Below are positions 7,325 to 14,543 of a stretch of DNA of 15,255 nt, in pieces; within the stretch, counting starts at the first letter, position 1; every line of letters begins with the position of its first letter. The DNA is from a bacterium (GTDB lineage: Bacteria > UBP15 > UBA6099 > DSWB01). Position numbers and translations under genes: made by a program. The notes beneath the pieces were generated by a model. It did not search any database and was not told where the DNA came from. It was given only the letters and a program-made list of their open reading frames with translations. The stretch spans positions 1 through 15,255 of the forward strand of contig JAGUYV010000482.1 in the NCBI GenBank assembly GCA_020061125.1, read 5' to 3'.

Positions 7325-7503
7325 AATCAGTTCAACTCACATATATAAAATGGAATTATTTCAAATCATGATAACCTTTTACTGCATGGAAATCAATCTG
7401 ACAGCGCTTGTGATCAGCGTCAAAATATGGCAAGAGTTGCTCTCATTTGCGCGACATTGTTTTATGGAATCGTGCGCGGTCATGCCAAGCGCGGGAAATC
7501 GGC

Positions 7504-7509
7504 TATAAT
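7504..7509 (+). promoter_or_regulatory. Candidate -10 hexamer for kdsA
   Basis: TATAAT at 7504-7509 sits 50 nt before the kdsA start and matches the sigma-70 -10 consensus. I could not find a matching -35 at 16-18 nt, so this rests on the hexamer and its position alone. The 235-nt divergent gap (7325-7559) shows no other clear site. Confidence 0.35.
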
Positions 7510-7559
7510 AATAAAGTGCGCGCCCTCTGGCGCGGCTTCATCTTTTCGGGAGACATTTC

Positions 7560-8390
7560 ATGCACGAAGTCATTGTGAACGGCATCCCGGTGGGAAACGG
7601 AAACCCGTTCCTGCTGGTGGCCGGCCCCTGCGTTATCGAATCCGAAAAAATGTGCCTGGACATTGCGCGCCGGGTGCGCGACATCTGCGGAGAACTTGAG
7701 ATCAGTTTCATCTTCAAGGCATCGTTCGACAAGGCCAACCGCTCCTCGATCAATTCGTATCGCGGGCCGGGCCGCGACCAGGGCCTGCGAATCATGGAGA
7801 AAATCCGGGACAAGGCCGGAGTGGGCATCCAGTCCGATGTGCATTCCTTGGAAGACATCGAGGAGTTCGCGCCTGTTCTCGATGTGCTGCAGATTCCCGC
7901 GTTCCTGTGCCGGCAGACGGACCTTGTGCTGGCCGCGGCCGAGACGGGCAAAACCGTGAACATCAAGAAGGGCCAGTTCCTGGCCCCGTGGGATGTGCGC
8001 AACATCATTGACAAGATCACGAGCGCAGGCAACCGGAGCATCATCATCACCGAACGCGGCACAAGTTTCGGGTACAACAACCTTGTGGTGGATTTCAAGG
8101 GTCTGCCCATCATCCGGCAGTTCGGCTATCCCGTGTGCTTCGACGCCACGCACAGCGTACAGCTTCCGGGCGGCGCGGGCACCAGCTCCGGCGGCCAGCG
8201 CGAGTTCGTGCCGCACCTGGTGCGCGCAGCCATGGCCGTGGGCGTGGACGCGCTTTTCATGGAAGTGCACGAAGACCCGGACCACGCCCTGTCCGACGGT
8301 CCCAACATGGTCACGCCCGAAGACCTGTACCTTATTCTGAAAAACGCTAAACTGTTGGATAAACTGGTCAAGAAAAAGATGATGATATGA
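7560..8390 (+). CDS. kdsA: 2-dehydro-3-deoxyphosphooctonate aldolase (KDO-8-phosphate synthase)
   Basis: A 276-residue, full-length KdsA. It condenses phosphoenolpyruvate with arabinose 5-phosphate to give KDO-8-phosphate, the first committed step toward the KDO of lipopolysaccharide, in the cytoplasm. Family signatures: LLVAGPCVIES, KASFDKANRSS, YRGPGRDQGLRIMEK, DVLQIPAFLCRQTDL, KKGQFLAPWD, FDATHSVQLPGG and GVDALFMEVHEDPD. Cys24 in the AGPC motif, with His198, Glu235 and Asp246, are the metal ligands of the metal-dependent class (as in Aquifex), where metal-independent enzymes have Asn for the Cys. So this is predicted to be a metal-dependent KdsA. The start ATG 7560 has GGGAGA 6 nt upstream. 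The last four bases overlap the lipoprotein start (ATGA), which suggests translational coupling. The kdsC or lpt genes often found beside kdsA are absent here. Confidence 0.96.
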   Translation: MHEVIVNGIPVGNGNPFLLVAGPCVIESEKMCLDIARRVRDICGELEISFIFKASFDKANRSSINSYRGPGRDQGLRIMEKIRDKAGVGIQSDVHSLEDIEEFAPVLDVLQIPAFLCRQTDLVLAAAETGKTVNIKKGQFLAPWDVRNIIDKITSAGNRSIIITERGTSFGYNNLVVDFKGLPIIRQFGYPVCFDATHSVQLPGGAGTSSGGQREFVPHLVRAAMAVGVDALFMEVHEDPDHALSDGPNMVTPEDLYLILKNAKLLDKLVKKKMMI

Positions 8391-9703
8391 GACAAGCCAG
8401 GAAGACCGGATCCTTGAACAAAAAACTTTGTGTTTTGGCGTTCGCGCTGGCCGCGGCGCTCGCCGCCGGGTGCGGAGGAGGAGGAGGCGGCGGATCGTCA
8501 ACGCCCGCCCCGGTAACCCCCACAGGGGACATGTTCCTTATTGTCACGGAGCCTGCTTCAAGCGGAAAAATCTACAGCGCCTCTTCCGTCACCGTGCAGG
8601 GGCAGGCCCTGGCCGGCTCCACAGTCACGGTCAACGGCTCGCAGGTCACGCTCAATTCCGACGGCTCGTTCTCCAGGGCCGTGTCCCTGTCCACCACCTC
8701 GAACCCCACCACCATCACCATAGCGGGAACCGGGAACGGAACCACATACACTGTGTCCCGGCAGGTTTACTACCAGAACCAGAGCCGCTGCACCCTGGTG
8801 TACGCGGCCAAAGACCCGTCATCGGGACGGGATCGGATCTACGACTACGATCCGGCGATCCCCGGGTCGGCGCGCGCCATCAGCCCGGACACCGCCAATG
8901 CCGTGGACAGTTCCCCGGCGTTGAGTCCTGACCGCACAGTGGTGATGTTCGTCCGTGACATCAACGGAACCCAGAGCCTGATGAAAAGCTCATGCGCTGA
9001 CAGCAGCATTAACGCAGCCATCGCCACCGGCGCGCGCTATTCGGCGCCCTCATGGTCACCTAATGGTTTCGATGTGGCGTTTTCCTCGGATGCCGCAGGC
9101 AATTACGAAGTTTATATCATGTCCAACAGCGGCGCAGGACTGCGGCGCGTTACCACGCACGCCGCGCTGGACGACTCGCCTGTGTTCACGGCCGACGGCG
9201 CGACACTGGTTTTCTCTTCGAACCGCGACCCTGCGGGCGGCGCGGGCGTAGCCCAGAAATCGCAGCTCTGGAAAGTCTCCCTAAGCCCTGTCACCGGAAC
9301 TCCCGCCCTGCTCTACAACGCCGCGGCAGGCCAGGGTCCCACATGCCCGCAGGGCGCGGGCAACTGCTCCGCGCTCAACCCCGATCTCAACACCTCGGAT
9401 CAGCTCGTGTTCCAGTTCGAATCCTCGTGCGGAACAACAGACGGCGGCACCGGCGCGCCTGCGGCCACATGCAACAACCTCTACACCATGCCCATGAACA
9501 CGCCCACGGCCATCACGCGCATTGACTGGAGCGCGAACAATTATCACACGCGCCCCCGCTGGAACACCGCGGGCAACGCCATCGTGTTCCTGCGCACAGC
9601 GGCCACCGGGGTGACCTCCGTGATGCAGGCCTCCATCACCGGCGGCGTGCCCGGCGCTGTCTCCGAAACCGGCCTCACGGAATGCTCCGGCCCGGACTGG
9701 TAA
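8387..9703 (+). CDS. Lipoprotein with Ig-like domain and TolB/PD40-type beta-propeller
   Basis: A 438-residue exported lipoprotein. Residues 1-28 are a type II signal peptide: basic N-region, hydrophobic core and lipobox L-A-A-G-C with the acylated Cys29. A run of seven Gly and a Ser/Thr/Pro linker follow. Gly rather than Asp after the Cys suggests outer-membrane sorting. Residues ~48-128 resemble a bacterial Ig-like (glucodextranase B-type) domain, with SVTVQGQALAGSTVTVNG and NSDGSFSRAVSL. Residues ~134-438 hold WD40-like/PD40 blades: SSPALSPDRTVVMFV, SAPSWSPNGFDVAFSSD, DSPVFTADGATLVFSSNRD, LNPDLNTSDQLVFQF and RPRWNTAGNAIVFLRT. Several Cys pairs (e.g. 320/327, 348/362) could form disulfides in the periplasm. 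The start overlaps the kdsA stop by 4 nt. Function unknown; a binding or scaffold role at the envelope is likely. Confidence 0.87.
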   Translation: MRQARKTGSLNKKLCVLAFALAAALAAGCGGGGGGGSSTPAPVTPTGDMFLIVTEPASSGKIYSASSVTVQGQALAGSTVTVNGSQVTLNSDGSFSRAVSLSTTSNPTTITIAGTGNGTTYTVSRQVYYQNQSRCTLVYAAKDPSSGRDRIYDYDPAIPGSARAISPDTANAVDSSPALSPDRTVVMFVRDINGTQSLMKSSCADSSINAAIATGARYSAPSWSPNGFDVAFSSDAAGNYEVYIMSNSGAGLRRVTTHAALDDSPVFTADGATLVFSSNRDPAGGAGVAQKSQLWKVSLSPVTGTPALLYNAAAGQGPTCPQGAGNCSALNPDLNTSDQLVFQFESSCGTTDGGTGAPAATCNNLYTMPMNTPTAITRIDWSANNYHTRPRWNTAGNAIVFLRTAATGVTSVMQASITGGVPGAVSETGLTECSGPDW

Positions 9704-9803
9704 ATCGCCTTACGGTGCCATGCTGAATTTGAATTATTTGTTAGCGTGTATGGTATTTGCGCGCCAGACTGAATTCACAGGATAATTCCATGCAAATCAT
9801 TTC

Positions 9804-9827
9804 TCTCCGCGTCTCCGCGCTTCCGCG
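9804..9827. repeat. Three tandem 8-bp units in the convergent gap
   Basis: TCTCCGCG, TCTCCGCG and CTTCCGCG lie head to tail, followed by GTGTCC. They sit in the 162-bp gap between two convergent genes and outside any coding sequence. The composition and phrasing resemble short dispersed intergenic elements of bacterial genomes, but I cannot verify copies elsewhere. No intrinsic terminator is evident in this gap. Confidence 0.5.
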
Positions 9828-9865
9828 GTGTCCTTTGAATTGCTTACGCGGACTCACGGAACCGG

Positions 9866-10801
9866 CTATTCCTCGTATGGGAAAAGCTCACCGGACAGGT
9901 AGCGCTCGCCGGTGTCGCAGATGACGGTCACGATGAGCCTGCCTTCATTTTCCTCGCGTGCGGCCACCTGGAGCGCTGCATGCACATTCGCGCCAGAAGA
10001 CACGCCGCCGAGAATGCCTTCTTCTCTTGCGAGACGGCGCGCCGCGGCCATGGCTTCGTCATTGGTCACCTGGATGATTTCGTCAATGATTCCCGTGTTC
10101 AGAACCGCGGGCACAAACCCCGCGCCGATGCCCTGAATTTTGTGCGGCCCGGGCTGTCCCCCGCTCAACACCGGCGAATGCACAGGCTCAACGGCCACGG
10201 CCTTGAATGACGGCTTGCGCGGTTTGATGACTTCGCTCACACCCGTGATGGTGCCGCCCGTGCCCACGCCCGAAACGAAGATGTCCACTCCGCCGTCCGT
10301 GTCGCGCCAGATTTCCTCGGCCGTGGTCAGCCGGTGGATTTCGGGATTGGCCGGGTTCTCGAACTGCTGGGGCATGAAGCTGTCCGGTGTCTCATCAAGA
10401 ATTTCATTGGCCCTGGCGATGGCGCCCTTCATGCCTTTGGGGCCTTCGGTGAGCACGAGCTGCGCGCCCAGCGCCTTGAGAATCTTTCGCCGCTCCAGGG
10501 ACATTGTCTCTGGCATGGTGAGGATGAGCCTGTACCCGCGCGCGGCGCACACCATGGCCAGGGCGATGCCCGTGTTGCCGCTGGTCGGCTCCACAATGGT
10601 TGTTTTGCCGGGTGCGATGCATCCGCTTTTTTCCGCGGACAGAATCATGTTGTTGCCGATGCGGTCCTTGACCGAACTCATGGGGTTGAAGGATTCGAGC
10701 TTGGCCGCCACACGGCCCGGCAGATCCGCGGCGATCCGGTTCAGCCGCACCAGGGGCGTATTGCCAATAAGGTCCGTTATACTGTTTGCGATGCTGGCCA
10801 T
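9866..10801 (-). CDS. cysK: Cysteine synthase A (O-acetylserine sulfhydrylase)
   Basis: A 311-residue PLP enzyme that converts O-acetylserine and sulfide to cysteine and acetate. The expected motifs are all present: [20 protein letters not shown] with PLP lysine Lys45; EPTSGNTG (71-78), which binds substrate; phosphate-binding [10 protein letters not shown] around residue 180; and GVSSGAN around 267-271, contacting the pyridine ring. Length is typical. The start ATG 10801 follows the cysE stop by 3 nt, and its Shine-Dalgarno (GGGGGA) lies inside the end of cysE, so cysE and cysK are surely co-transcribed and probably form the cysteine synthase complex. The CysE C-terminus here ends NGNGGKGE rather than in the usual Ile that docks in the CysK active site, so complex formation may differ. 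It is the last gene of the nifU-nifS-cysE-cysK set. Confidence 0.96.
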   Translation of the reverse strand: MASIANSITDLIGNTPLVRLNRIAADLPGRVAAKLESFNPMSSVKDRIGNNMILSAEKSGCIAPGKTTIVEPTSGNTGIALAMVCAARGYRLILTMPETMSLERRKILKALGAQLVLTEGPKGMKGAIARANEILDETPDSFMPQQFENPANPEIHRLTTAEEIWRDTDGGVDIFVSGVGTGGTITGVSEVIKPRKPSFKAVAVEPVHSPVLSGGQPGPHKIQGIGAGFVPAVLNTGIIDEIIQVTNDEAMAAARRLAREEGILGGVSSGANVHAALQVAAREENEGRLIVTVICDTGERYLSGELFPYEE

Positions 10802-10804
10802 GCG

Positions 10805-11758
10805 TCATTCCCCCTTGCCGCCGTTGCCGTTCGGGTCCCAGTTGACCACGCAGTGTTTGGGCGGATTCAAGAATACCTTGCTGTAGGGCGGCACCGAGTG
10901 TGTGAGCCACACATTACCGCCGATGATGCTGTGATGCCCGATCACGGTGTCGCCGCCAAGAATGGTTGCGCCCGCGTAAATGGTGACGCTGTCCTCAATG
11001 TCGGGGTGGCGTTTCACGCCCTTGACCGGGTTGCCGCTCTCGTCTCGCGCGAAGCTCAAGGCGCCCAGGGTCACGCCCTGGTAAAGCTTGACATTTTCTC
11101 CGATGCGGCAGGTTTCGCCGATGACCACGCCCGTGCCGTGGTCAATGAAAAAGCCCTTGCCGATGGACGCGCCGGGGTGGATGTCAATGCCGGTGCGGTG
11201 GTGCGCGCGCTCGCTCATGATGCGCGGTATCAGCGGAACGCCGTGCAAATACAGTTCGTGTGCGATGCGGTGCGTGGCCACGGCCTCTATGCCCGGATAG
11301 CTCAACACAATCTCGTTCACGGAAACCGCGGCGGGGTCGCCCTGGTATGCGGCGCGCACATCGGTCATGAGCACGGCGTGGATGTCCGGGAGCTGTTCGA
11401 GCAGATGGATGACCGTGTCCGCGGCCATGGTTTCACAGTCGCAGCCTCCGTCGCACAGGCCGATGTCGCAGCGGTGCCGGAACGCGAATTCCAGCAGCTT
11501 TCCGAGAATGGCCGCAGCGTGCCGCATGTGGTTGCCCACGAAAAGGGACACATCGCAGGTGTCGAACTGCTCACGCGCATAACATCCCGGAAACAGGACT
11601 TCGAGCAGCGAGTCCAAAGCCTCGTATGCGGACTTGCGCGTGCTCATGTTCACGCGGCCGTCCTTGGAGCACAGGTTGCACGCGCCGCCCAGGGTTTCGG
11701 ACATCTGATCGCACAGGTCCGGCAGTCCGCGGTTAATCCAGTCGTTGAGTTTTTTCAT
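10805..11758 (-). CDS. cysE: Serine O-acetyltransferase (EpsC/CysE type)
   Basis: A 317-residue enzyme that acetylates serine with acetyl-CoA, the first step of cysteine synthesis. The C-terminal half is a left-handed beta-helix of hexapeptide repeats (TGIDIHPGASIGKGFFIDHGTGVVIGE...LYQGVTLGAL). It carries the catalytic Asp192/His207 pair equivalent to E. coli Asp143/His158, then KRHPDIEDSVTIYAGATILGGDTVIG. The N-terminal ~110 residues are unusually Cys-rich: C16, C27, C30, C59, C68, C97, C102, C106 and C108, including CNLC and CDIGLCDGGCDC. This suggests metal or redox control (inference). I chose ATG 11758. An in-frame TTG at 11791 lies inside a 9-bp hairpin loop and lacks a Shine-Dalgarno, while GGGA sits 10 nt before the ATG. 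The C-terminus lacks the usual terminal Ile that binds CysK. Confidence 0.93.
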   Translation of the reverse strand: MKKLNDWINRGLPDLCDQMSETLGGACNLCSKDGRVNMSTRKSAYEALDSLLEVLFPGCYAREQFDTCDVSLFVGNHMRHAAAILGKLLEFAFRHRCDIGLCDGGCDCETMAADTVIHLLEQLPDIHAVLMTDVRAAYQGDPAAVSVNEIVLSYPGIEAVATHRIAHELYLHGVPLIPRIMSERAHHRTGIDIHPGASIGKGFFIDHGTGVVIGETCRIGENVKLYQGVTLGALSFARDESGNPVKGVKRHPDIEDSVTIYAGATILGGDTVIGHHSIIGGNVWLTHSVPPYSKVFLNPPKHCVVNWDPNGNGGKGE

Positions 11759-11776
11759 GTCAGTCAGGTCCCATCC

Positions 11777-11801
11777 GCTGCGCGCTTTCAATGCGCGCAG
11801 C
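11777..11801 (-). repeat. 9-bp perfect hairpin in the cysE leader
   Basis: GCTGCGCGC (11777-11785) and GCGCGCAGC (11793-11801) enclose a 7-nt loop. It lies 18 nt upstream of the chosen cysE ATG and its loop contains the alternative TTG start. It would fold strongly in RNA, so it is a candidate leader control element. No U-run follows, so it is not a terminator. Confidence 0.55.
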
Positions 11802-11816
11802 CGCGCCCTTACAGTT

Positions 11817-11837
11817 AATATAGTACCACAATGTGGT
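11817..11837 (-). promoter_or_regulatory. Candidate cysE promoter -10 with palindromic operator
   Basis: On the minus strand TATATT (11817-11822) is a possible -10. Directly upstream, where the -10/-35 spacer would be, is the 13-bp palindrome ACCACAATGTGGT (11825-11837), as expected of a repressor site. No good -35 was found. It would give cysE-cysK its own control inside the nifU-nifS-cysE-cysK run. Confidence 0.35.
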
Positions 11838-11876
11838 TTTTTGTTTCAGCAGAAAATAAAGAATCGCCCGCGCGGC

Positions 11877-13043
11877 TTAATACACATCCCCGCCCACGAA
11901 CGGCGACATTTTGCGCAGCCGGTCAATGATGGGCGGCACTTGCTCGATTACATAATCAATCTCCTGTTCGGTGTTGTACCGGGAGAGCGAGAAGCGCGTG
12001 GAGCCGTGTACGGCTGTGAACGGCACGCCCAGGGCGCGGATCACATGGGATGGCTCCAGGGAGCCTGATGTGCAAGCCGAGCCGGAAGACGCGGCAATAC
12101 CCACGGCGTCCATGAGCAGCAGAATGGCTTCGCCTTCGATGAACTCGAAACTGATGTTGGAGGTGTTGGGCAGGCGCAGGACTTTGTGGCCGTTTCGCCG
12201 CGCGTCCGGGCACTGCTCGATCAGCGCGTTTTCGAGCTTGTCGCGCAGGGCCTTGACGCGCGTGTTTTCGTCGTCCATGTATTTTGCGGCCAGTTCCGCG
12301 GCTACGCCCAGTCCCACGATATAGGGCACATTATGGGTTCCGGCCCGGCGGCCGTGTTCCTGGTGGCCTCCGAGCATGAACGGCTTGAGCGGCGTGCGGC
12401 GGCGCACGAACATGGCGCCGATACCCTTGGGCGTGTGCAACTTGTGGCCGGACAGCGCCAGCATACTTACCGGAGTCTTCTTCACATCAATGGGGATTTT
12501 GCCGACAGCCTGCACAGCGTCTGTGTGGAAGGACACGCCCTTTTCCGCACAGATTTCCGCAATCTCCTGTATCGGAAAAATGACTCCGGTTTCGTTGTTG
12601 GCCCACATGGCGCTGACGATGGCGGTTTCATCTGTGATGGCGGCGCGCAGTTCGTCGAGATTCAGCAGGCCGTCGCCATCCACGAAAAGCTGCGTGACGC
12701 GCGCGCCTCGCGAACCCAGATATGCGGCCACTTCGAGCACGGCTGGGTGTTCAACTTTGGTGGTGACGATGTGCCTTCTTCCGGGCTGGGCCAGGAGCGA
12801 GCCGCGAAGCGCCCAGTTGTTGCTCTCCGTGCCGCAGCTTGTGAAAGTGATTTCGTCCGGCTCGGCGTTGATGAGCGCGGCCAGTTGCTCCCGCGCCCTG
12901 TCGAGATACTTTTTCACGCGGCCGCCGATGGTGTGCATGGAGGACGGATTGCCGTATTCGGTGGTGAAAAACGGCTGCATGGCCTCGGCCACTTCGGGCG
13001 CGATGGGCGTGGTGGCGTTGTTGTCGAGGTACACTTCCTTCAT
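11877..13043 (-). CDS. nifS: Cysteine desulfurase, NifS/IscS family
   Basis: A 388-residue PLP enzyme that removes sulfur from cysteine and holds it as a persulfide for Fe-S cluster assembly on NifU. Visible: YLDNNATT start typical of NifS; EYGNPSS; TSCGTESNN; PLP-stacking His99 (KVEHPAV); Asp175 in HTDAVQ; PLP lysine Lys201 in SGHKLHTPKGIG; and catalytic Cys324 in SSGSACTSG, the persulfide loop. In the GHQEHGRRAGTHNV segment the usual Glu of the GTEN motif is His237, which is odd for the family. Start: ATG 13043 with GAGGGG 8 nt upstream, inside the end of nifU. A longer open frame (to 13154) is not real, since it runs back into nifU. nifU ends 5 nt before this start, so the two are co-transcribed. 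A 118-nt gap precedes cysE. Confidence 0.96.
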   Translation of the reverse strand: MKEVYLDNNATTPIAPEVAEAMQPFFTTEYGNPSSMHTIGGRVKKYLDRAREQLAALINAEPDEITFTSCGTESNNWALRGSLLAQPGRRHIVTTKVEHPAVLEVAAYLGSRGARVTQLFVDGDGLLNLDELRAAITDETAIVSAMWANNETGVIFPIQEIAEICAEKGVSFHTDAVQAVGKIPIDVKKTPVSMLALSGHKLHTPKGIGAMFVRRRTPLKPFMLGGHQEHGRRAGTHNVPYIVGLGVAAELAAKYMDDENTRVKALRDKLENALIEQCPDARRNGHKVLRLPNTSNISFEFIEGEAILLLMDAVGIAASSGSACTSGSLEPSHVIRALGVPFTAVHGSTRFSLSRYNTEQEIDYVIEQVPPIIDRLRKMSPFVGGDVY

Positions 13044-13048
13044 GGCAA

Positions 13049-13897
13049 TCACCCCTCTCCCTGCTGCACGGTGATGTCCGGGTCCACTTCCTGCCGCAGG
13101 CGGGACTGCACTACATCGCGCAGGGTGGTCTCGGAGATGGCGCAACTTGCGCACGCCCCACGCAGGGCCACGATGACCACGGTTCCGTCTATGTCCAGCA
13201 GTTCCACATCACCGCCGTCCCGTTGAAGGGCCGGGCGGATTTTCGAGTCAATGATTTCCTGTATCAGCGCGATGCGTTGCAGATTGGTGAGTTTCTTTTT
13301 GGGAGGCGCGGCCACGCCGCCCGCGGCCATGTCCCCGCGCACGCGGGCGATAATTTTTTCAATGTCCGGGATGCACTCGCCGCAGCCGCCCCCGGCCTTG
13401 ATGTAATGCGTCACATCATCAGCTTCTTTGAGGTCGTTCTCGCGCACCACGCGCTCGATGGCCTCTTCGGTCACGCCGAAGCACTTGCACACGATGTCCT
13501 CGTTCACGGCCTTCTGGCCTTTTTTGCCGGTGCGGAAATTGTCCACCGCGGCTTCGAGCGCCTCGCGGCCCATGACCGAGCAGTGCATTTTTTCATCCGG
13601 AAGCCCGCCGAGAAATTCGGCGATGTCCTGATTTGTGATTTGAAGCGCCTCTTCGAGTGTCTTTCCCACAACCATCTCGGTGAGAGCGGAGGAAGAGGCG
13701 ATGGCGCTGGCGCAGCCGAAGGTCTTGAACTGCGCGTCAACGATCTTCTCCTTGTTATCATCAAGCTTGAAGGTGAAGGTGAGCGCGTCTCCGCAGGCCA
13801 GGGATCCGACTTCCCCGGTGCCGTCGGCATTCTCTATAATGCCCACATTGCGCGGATTGAAAAAATGATCCTTTACTTTGTCGGTATAATCCCACAT
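13049..13897 (-). CDS. nifU: Fe-S cluster scaffold protein NifU (three-domain)
   Basis: A 282-residue full-length NifU, the scaffold on which clusters are built from NifS sulfur and iron, then delivered to apoproteins. The N-terminal IscU-like domain (1-125) has the three cluster cysteines C35 (SLACGDAL, with Asp37), C62 (FGCASA) and C106 (MHCSVMG). The central Bfd-like [2Fe-2S] domain (~134-186) has C137, C139, C172 and C175 (VCKCFG...GCGEC). The C-terminal Nfu domain (~205-275) has C249-x2-C252 in GACASC. So all nine expected cysteines are present. Start: ATG 13897 with GAGGTGG 6 nt upstream. It opens a run of nifU-nifS-cysE-cysK. The leader (13898-14003) holds two CGCCCCC direct repeats and AT-rich -10-like stretches, but no promoter I can fix. 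Whether this NifU serves nitrogenase or housekeeping clusters is not decidable; no other nif gene is in view. Confidence 0.96.
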   Translation of the reverse strand: MWDYTDKVKDHFFNPRNVGIIENADGTGEVGSLACGDALTFTFKLDDNKEKIVDAQFKTFGCASAIASSSALTEMVVGKTLEEALQITNQDIAEFLGGLPDEKMHCSVMGREALEAAVDNFRTGKKGQKAVNEDIVCKCFGVTEEAIERVVRENDLKEADDVTHYIKAGGGCGECIPDIEKIIARVRGDMAAGGVAAPPKKKLTNLQRIALIQEIIDSKIRPALQRDGGDVELLDIDGTVVIVALRGACASCAISETTLRDVVQSRLRQEVDPDITVQQGEG

Positions 13898-13935
13898 GGA
13901 TTTCCACCTCGATTCCGTGCGGTCCTGAAAAGGGA

Positions 13936-13958
13936 CGCCCCCACAATCTGGCGCCCCC
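13936..13958. repeat. Two direct repeats CGCCCCC in the nifU leader
   Basis: CGCCCCC occurs at 13936-13942 and 13952-13958, 16 bp apart, about 40-60 nt upstream of the nifU start. Spacing of about one and a half helical turns could suit a regulator, but short GC-rich repeats arise by chance, so this is only a candidate. Confidence 0.25.
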
Positions 13959-14003
13959 GGAATCCGCTTTAAGGATATTGTTATAATAGCAGCCGCCGCA
14001 ACA

Positions 14004-14528
14004 TCAGACCATGCGGTTTTCGATGCCCGGCAGCGGGGTGAAGGTGCGCTGGCCCATTTCCTGGTCGAGCATCCACAGGCCGGGTCCGTCGTCCTTCACG
14101 ATGTTGAGCTGCTTGATGACCTCGACAACCTGGTTTTCCTCCTCCACCTGTTCGTCCACGAACCACTGGAGGAAACTCTCGGTGGCTTTGTCTTTTTCTT
14201 TCTGGGCCAGATCCACAAGATCATTAATGCAGGCCGTGATGTGCCGCTCGTGATCCAGCGCCTGCTTGAAGATGTCGGCGGCGCCCTTAAAGTCCCGGGG
14301 CGGCTTCTGGAGTTCGGGCACAAGGGGTTGTCCATTGTGCTCGATAATGTACTGATAAATCTTCATGGCGTGGGAATCCTCTTCCCTGGCCTGCATGCGC
14401 ATCCATGTGGCGAACCCATTGAGATTCTGGTCCGACAGATACGCGCTCATGGCGAGATAGAGGTAACCCGAATACAACTCTTCCTGAATCTGCTTGTTCA
14501 GAGCCTTGAGCATTTTTTTTGAGAGCAT
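14004..14528 (-). CDS. Ferritin (non-haem, FtnA-like)
   Basis: A 174-residue ferritin that stores iron as a 24-subunit cage after oxidising Fe2+ at a di-iron site. Ferroxidase residues fit the FtnA pattern: Glu17 (QEELYSGYLYLAMSAY), Glu50 and His53 (REEDSHAMKIYQY), Glu94 (DHERHITACI), and Gln127/Glu130 (FVDEQVEEEN). Tyr24 is near the expected site. There is no haem-binding Met signature of bacterioferritin. Start: ATG 14528 has AAGGAGG with an ideal 8-nt spacing, whereas ATG 14534 is only 2 nt from it. The longer open frame to 15011 runs antisense-free but into the aminotransferase region and is not real. It lies just upstream of nifU in the same direction, with a 106-nt gap, and is preceded by a leader inverted repeat. 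The location beside Fe-S genes suggests joint iron control, though no Fur box was confirmed. Confidence 0.93.
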   Translation of the reverse strand: MLSKKMLKALNKQIQEELYSGYLYLAMSAYLSDQNLNGFATWMRMQAREEDSHAMKIYQYIIEHNGQPLVPELQKPPRDFKGAADIFKQALDHERHITACINDLVDLAQKEKDKATESFLQWFVDEQVEEENQVVEVIKQLNIVKDDGPGLWMLDQEMGQRTFTPLPGIENRMV

Positions 14529-14536
14529 AATCATCG

Positions 14537-14543
14537 CCTCCTT
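14537..14543 (-). promoter_or_regulatory. Shine-Dalgarno AAGGAGG that fixes the ferritin start
   Basis: AAGGAGG on the minus strand, 8 nt before ATG 14528 and only 2 nt before the other ATG (14534), so it selects the former. Confidence 0.8.

Noticed and set aside
7331-7371. TTGAAA and TATATA upstream of the triple-PAS LuxR gene as a sigma-70 promoter
   Set aside because: The two hexamers are only ~11 nt apart, so they cannot be a standard -35/-10 pair.
10334-11818. Long + strand open frame (494 codons) opposite cysK/cysE
   Set aside because: It spans two recognised minus-strand genes and has no family features; a GC-bias shadow.
13044-13154. N-terminal extension of NifS to 13154
   Set aside because: It runs over the end of nifU in another frame; the NifS family start and GAGGGG site fit ATG 13043.
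12186-13226. Long + strand open frame opposite nifS/nifU
   Set aside because: Antisense to two well-supported genes, no ribosome site and no domain.
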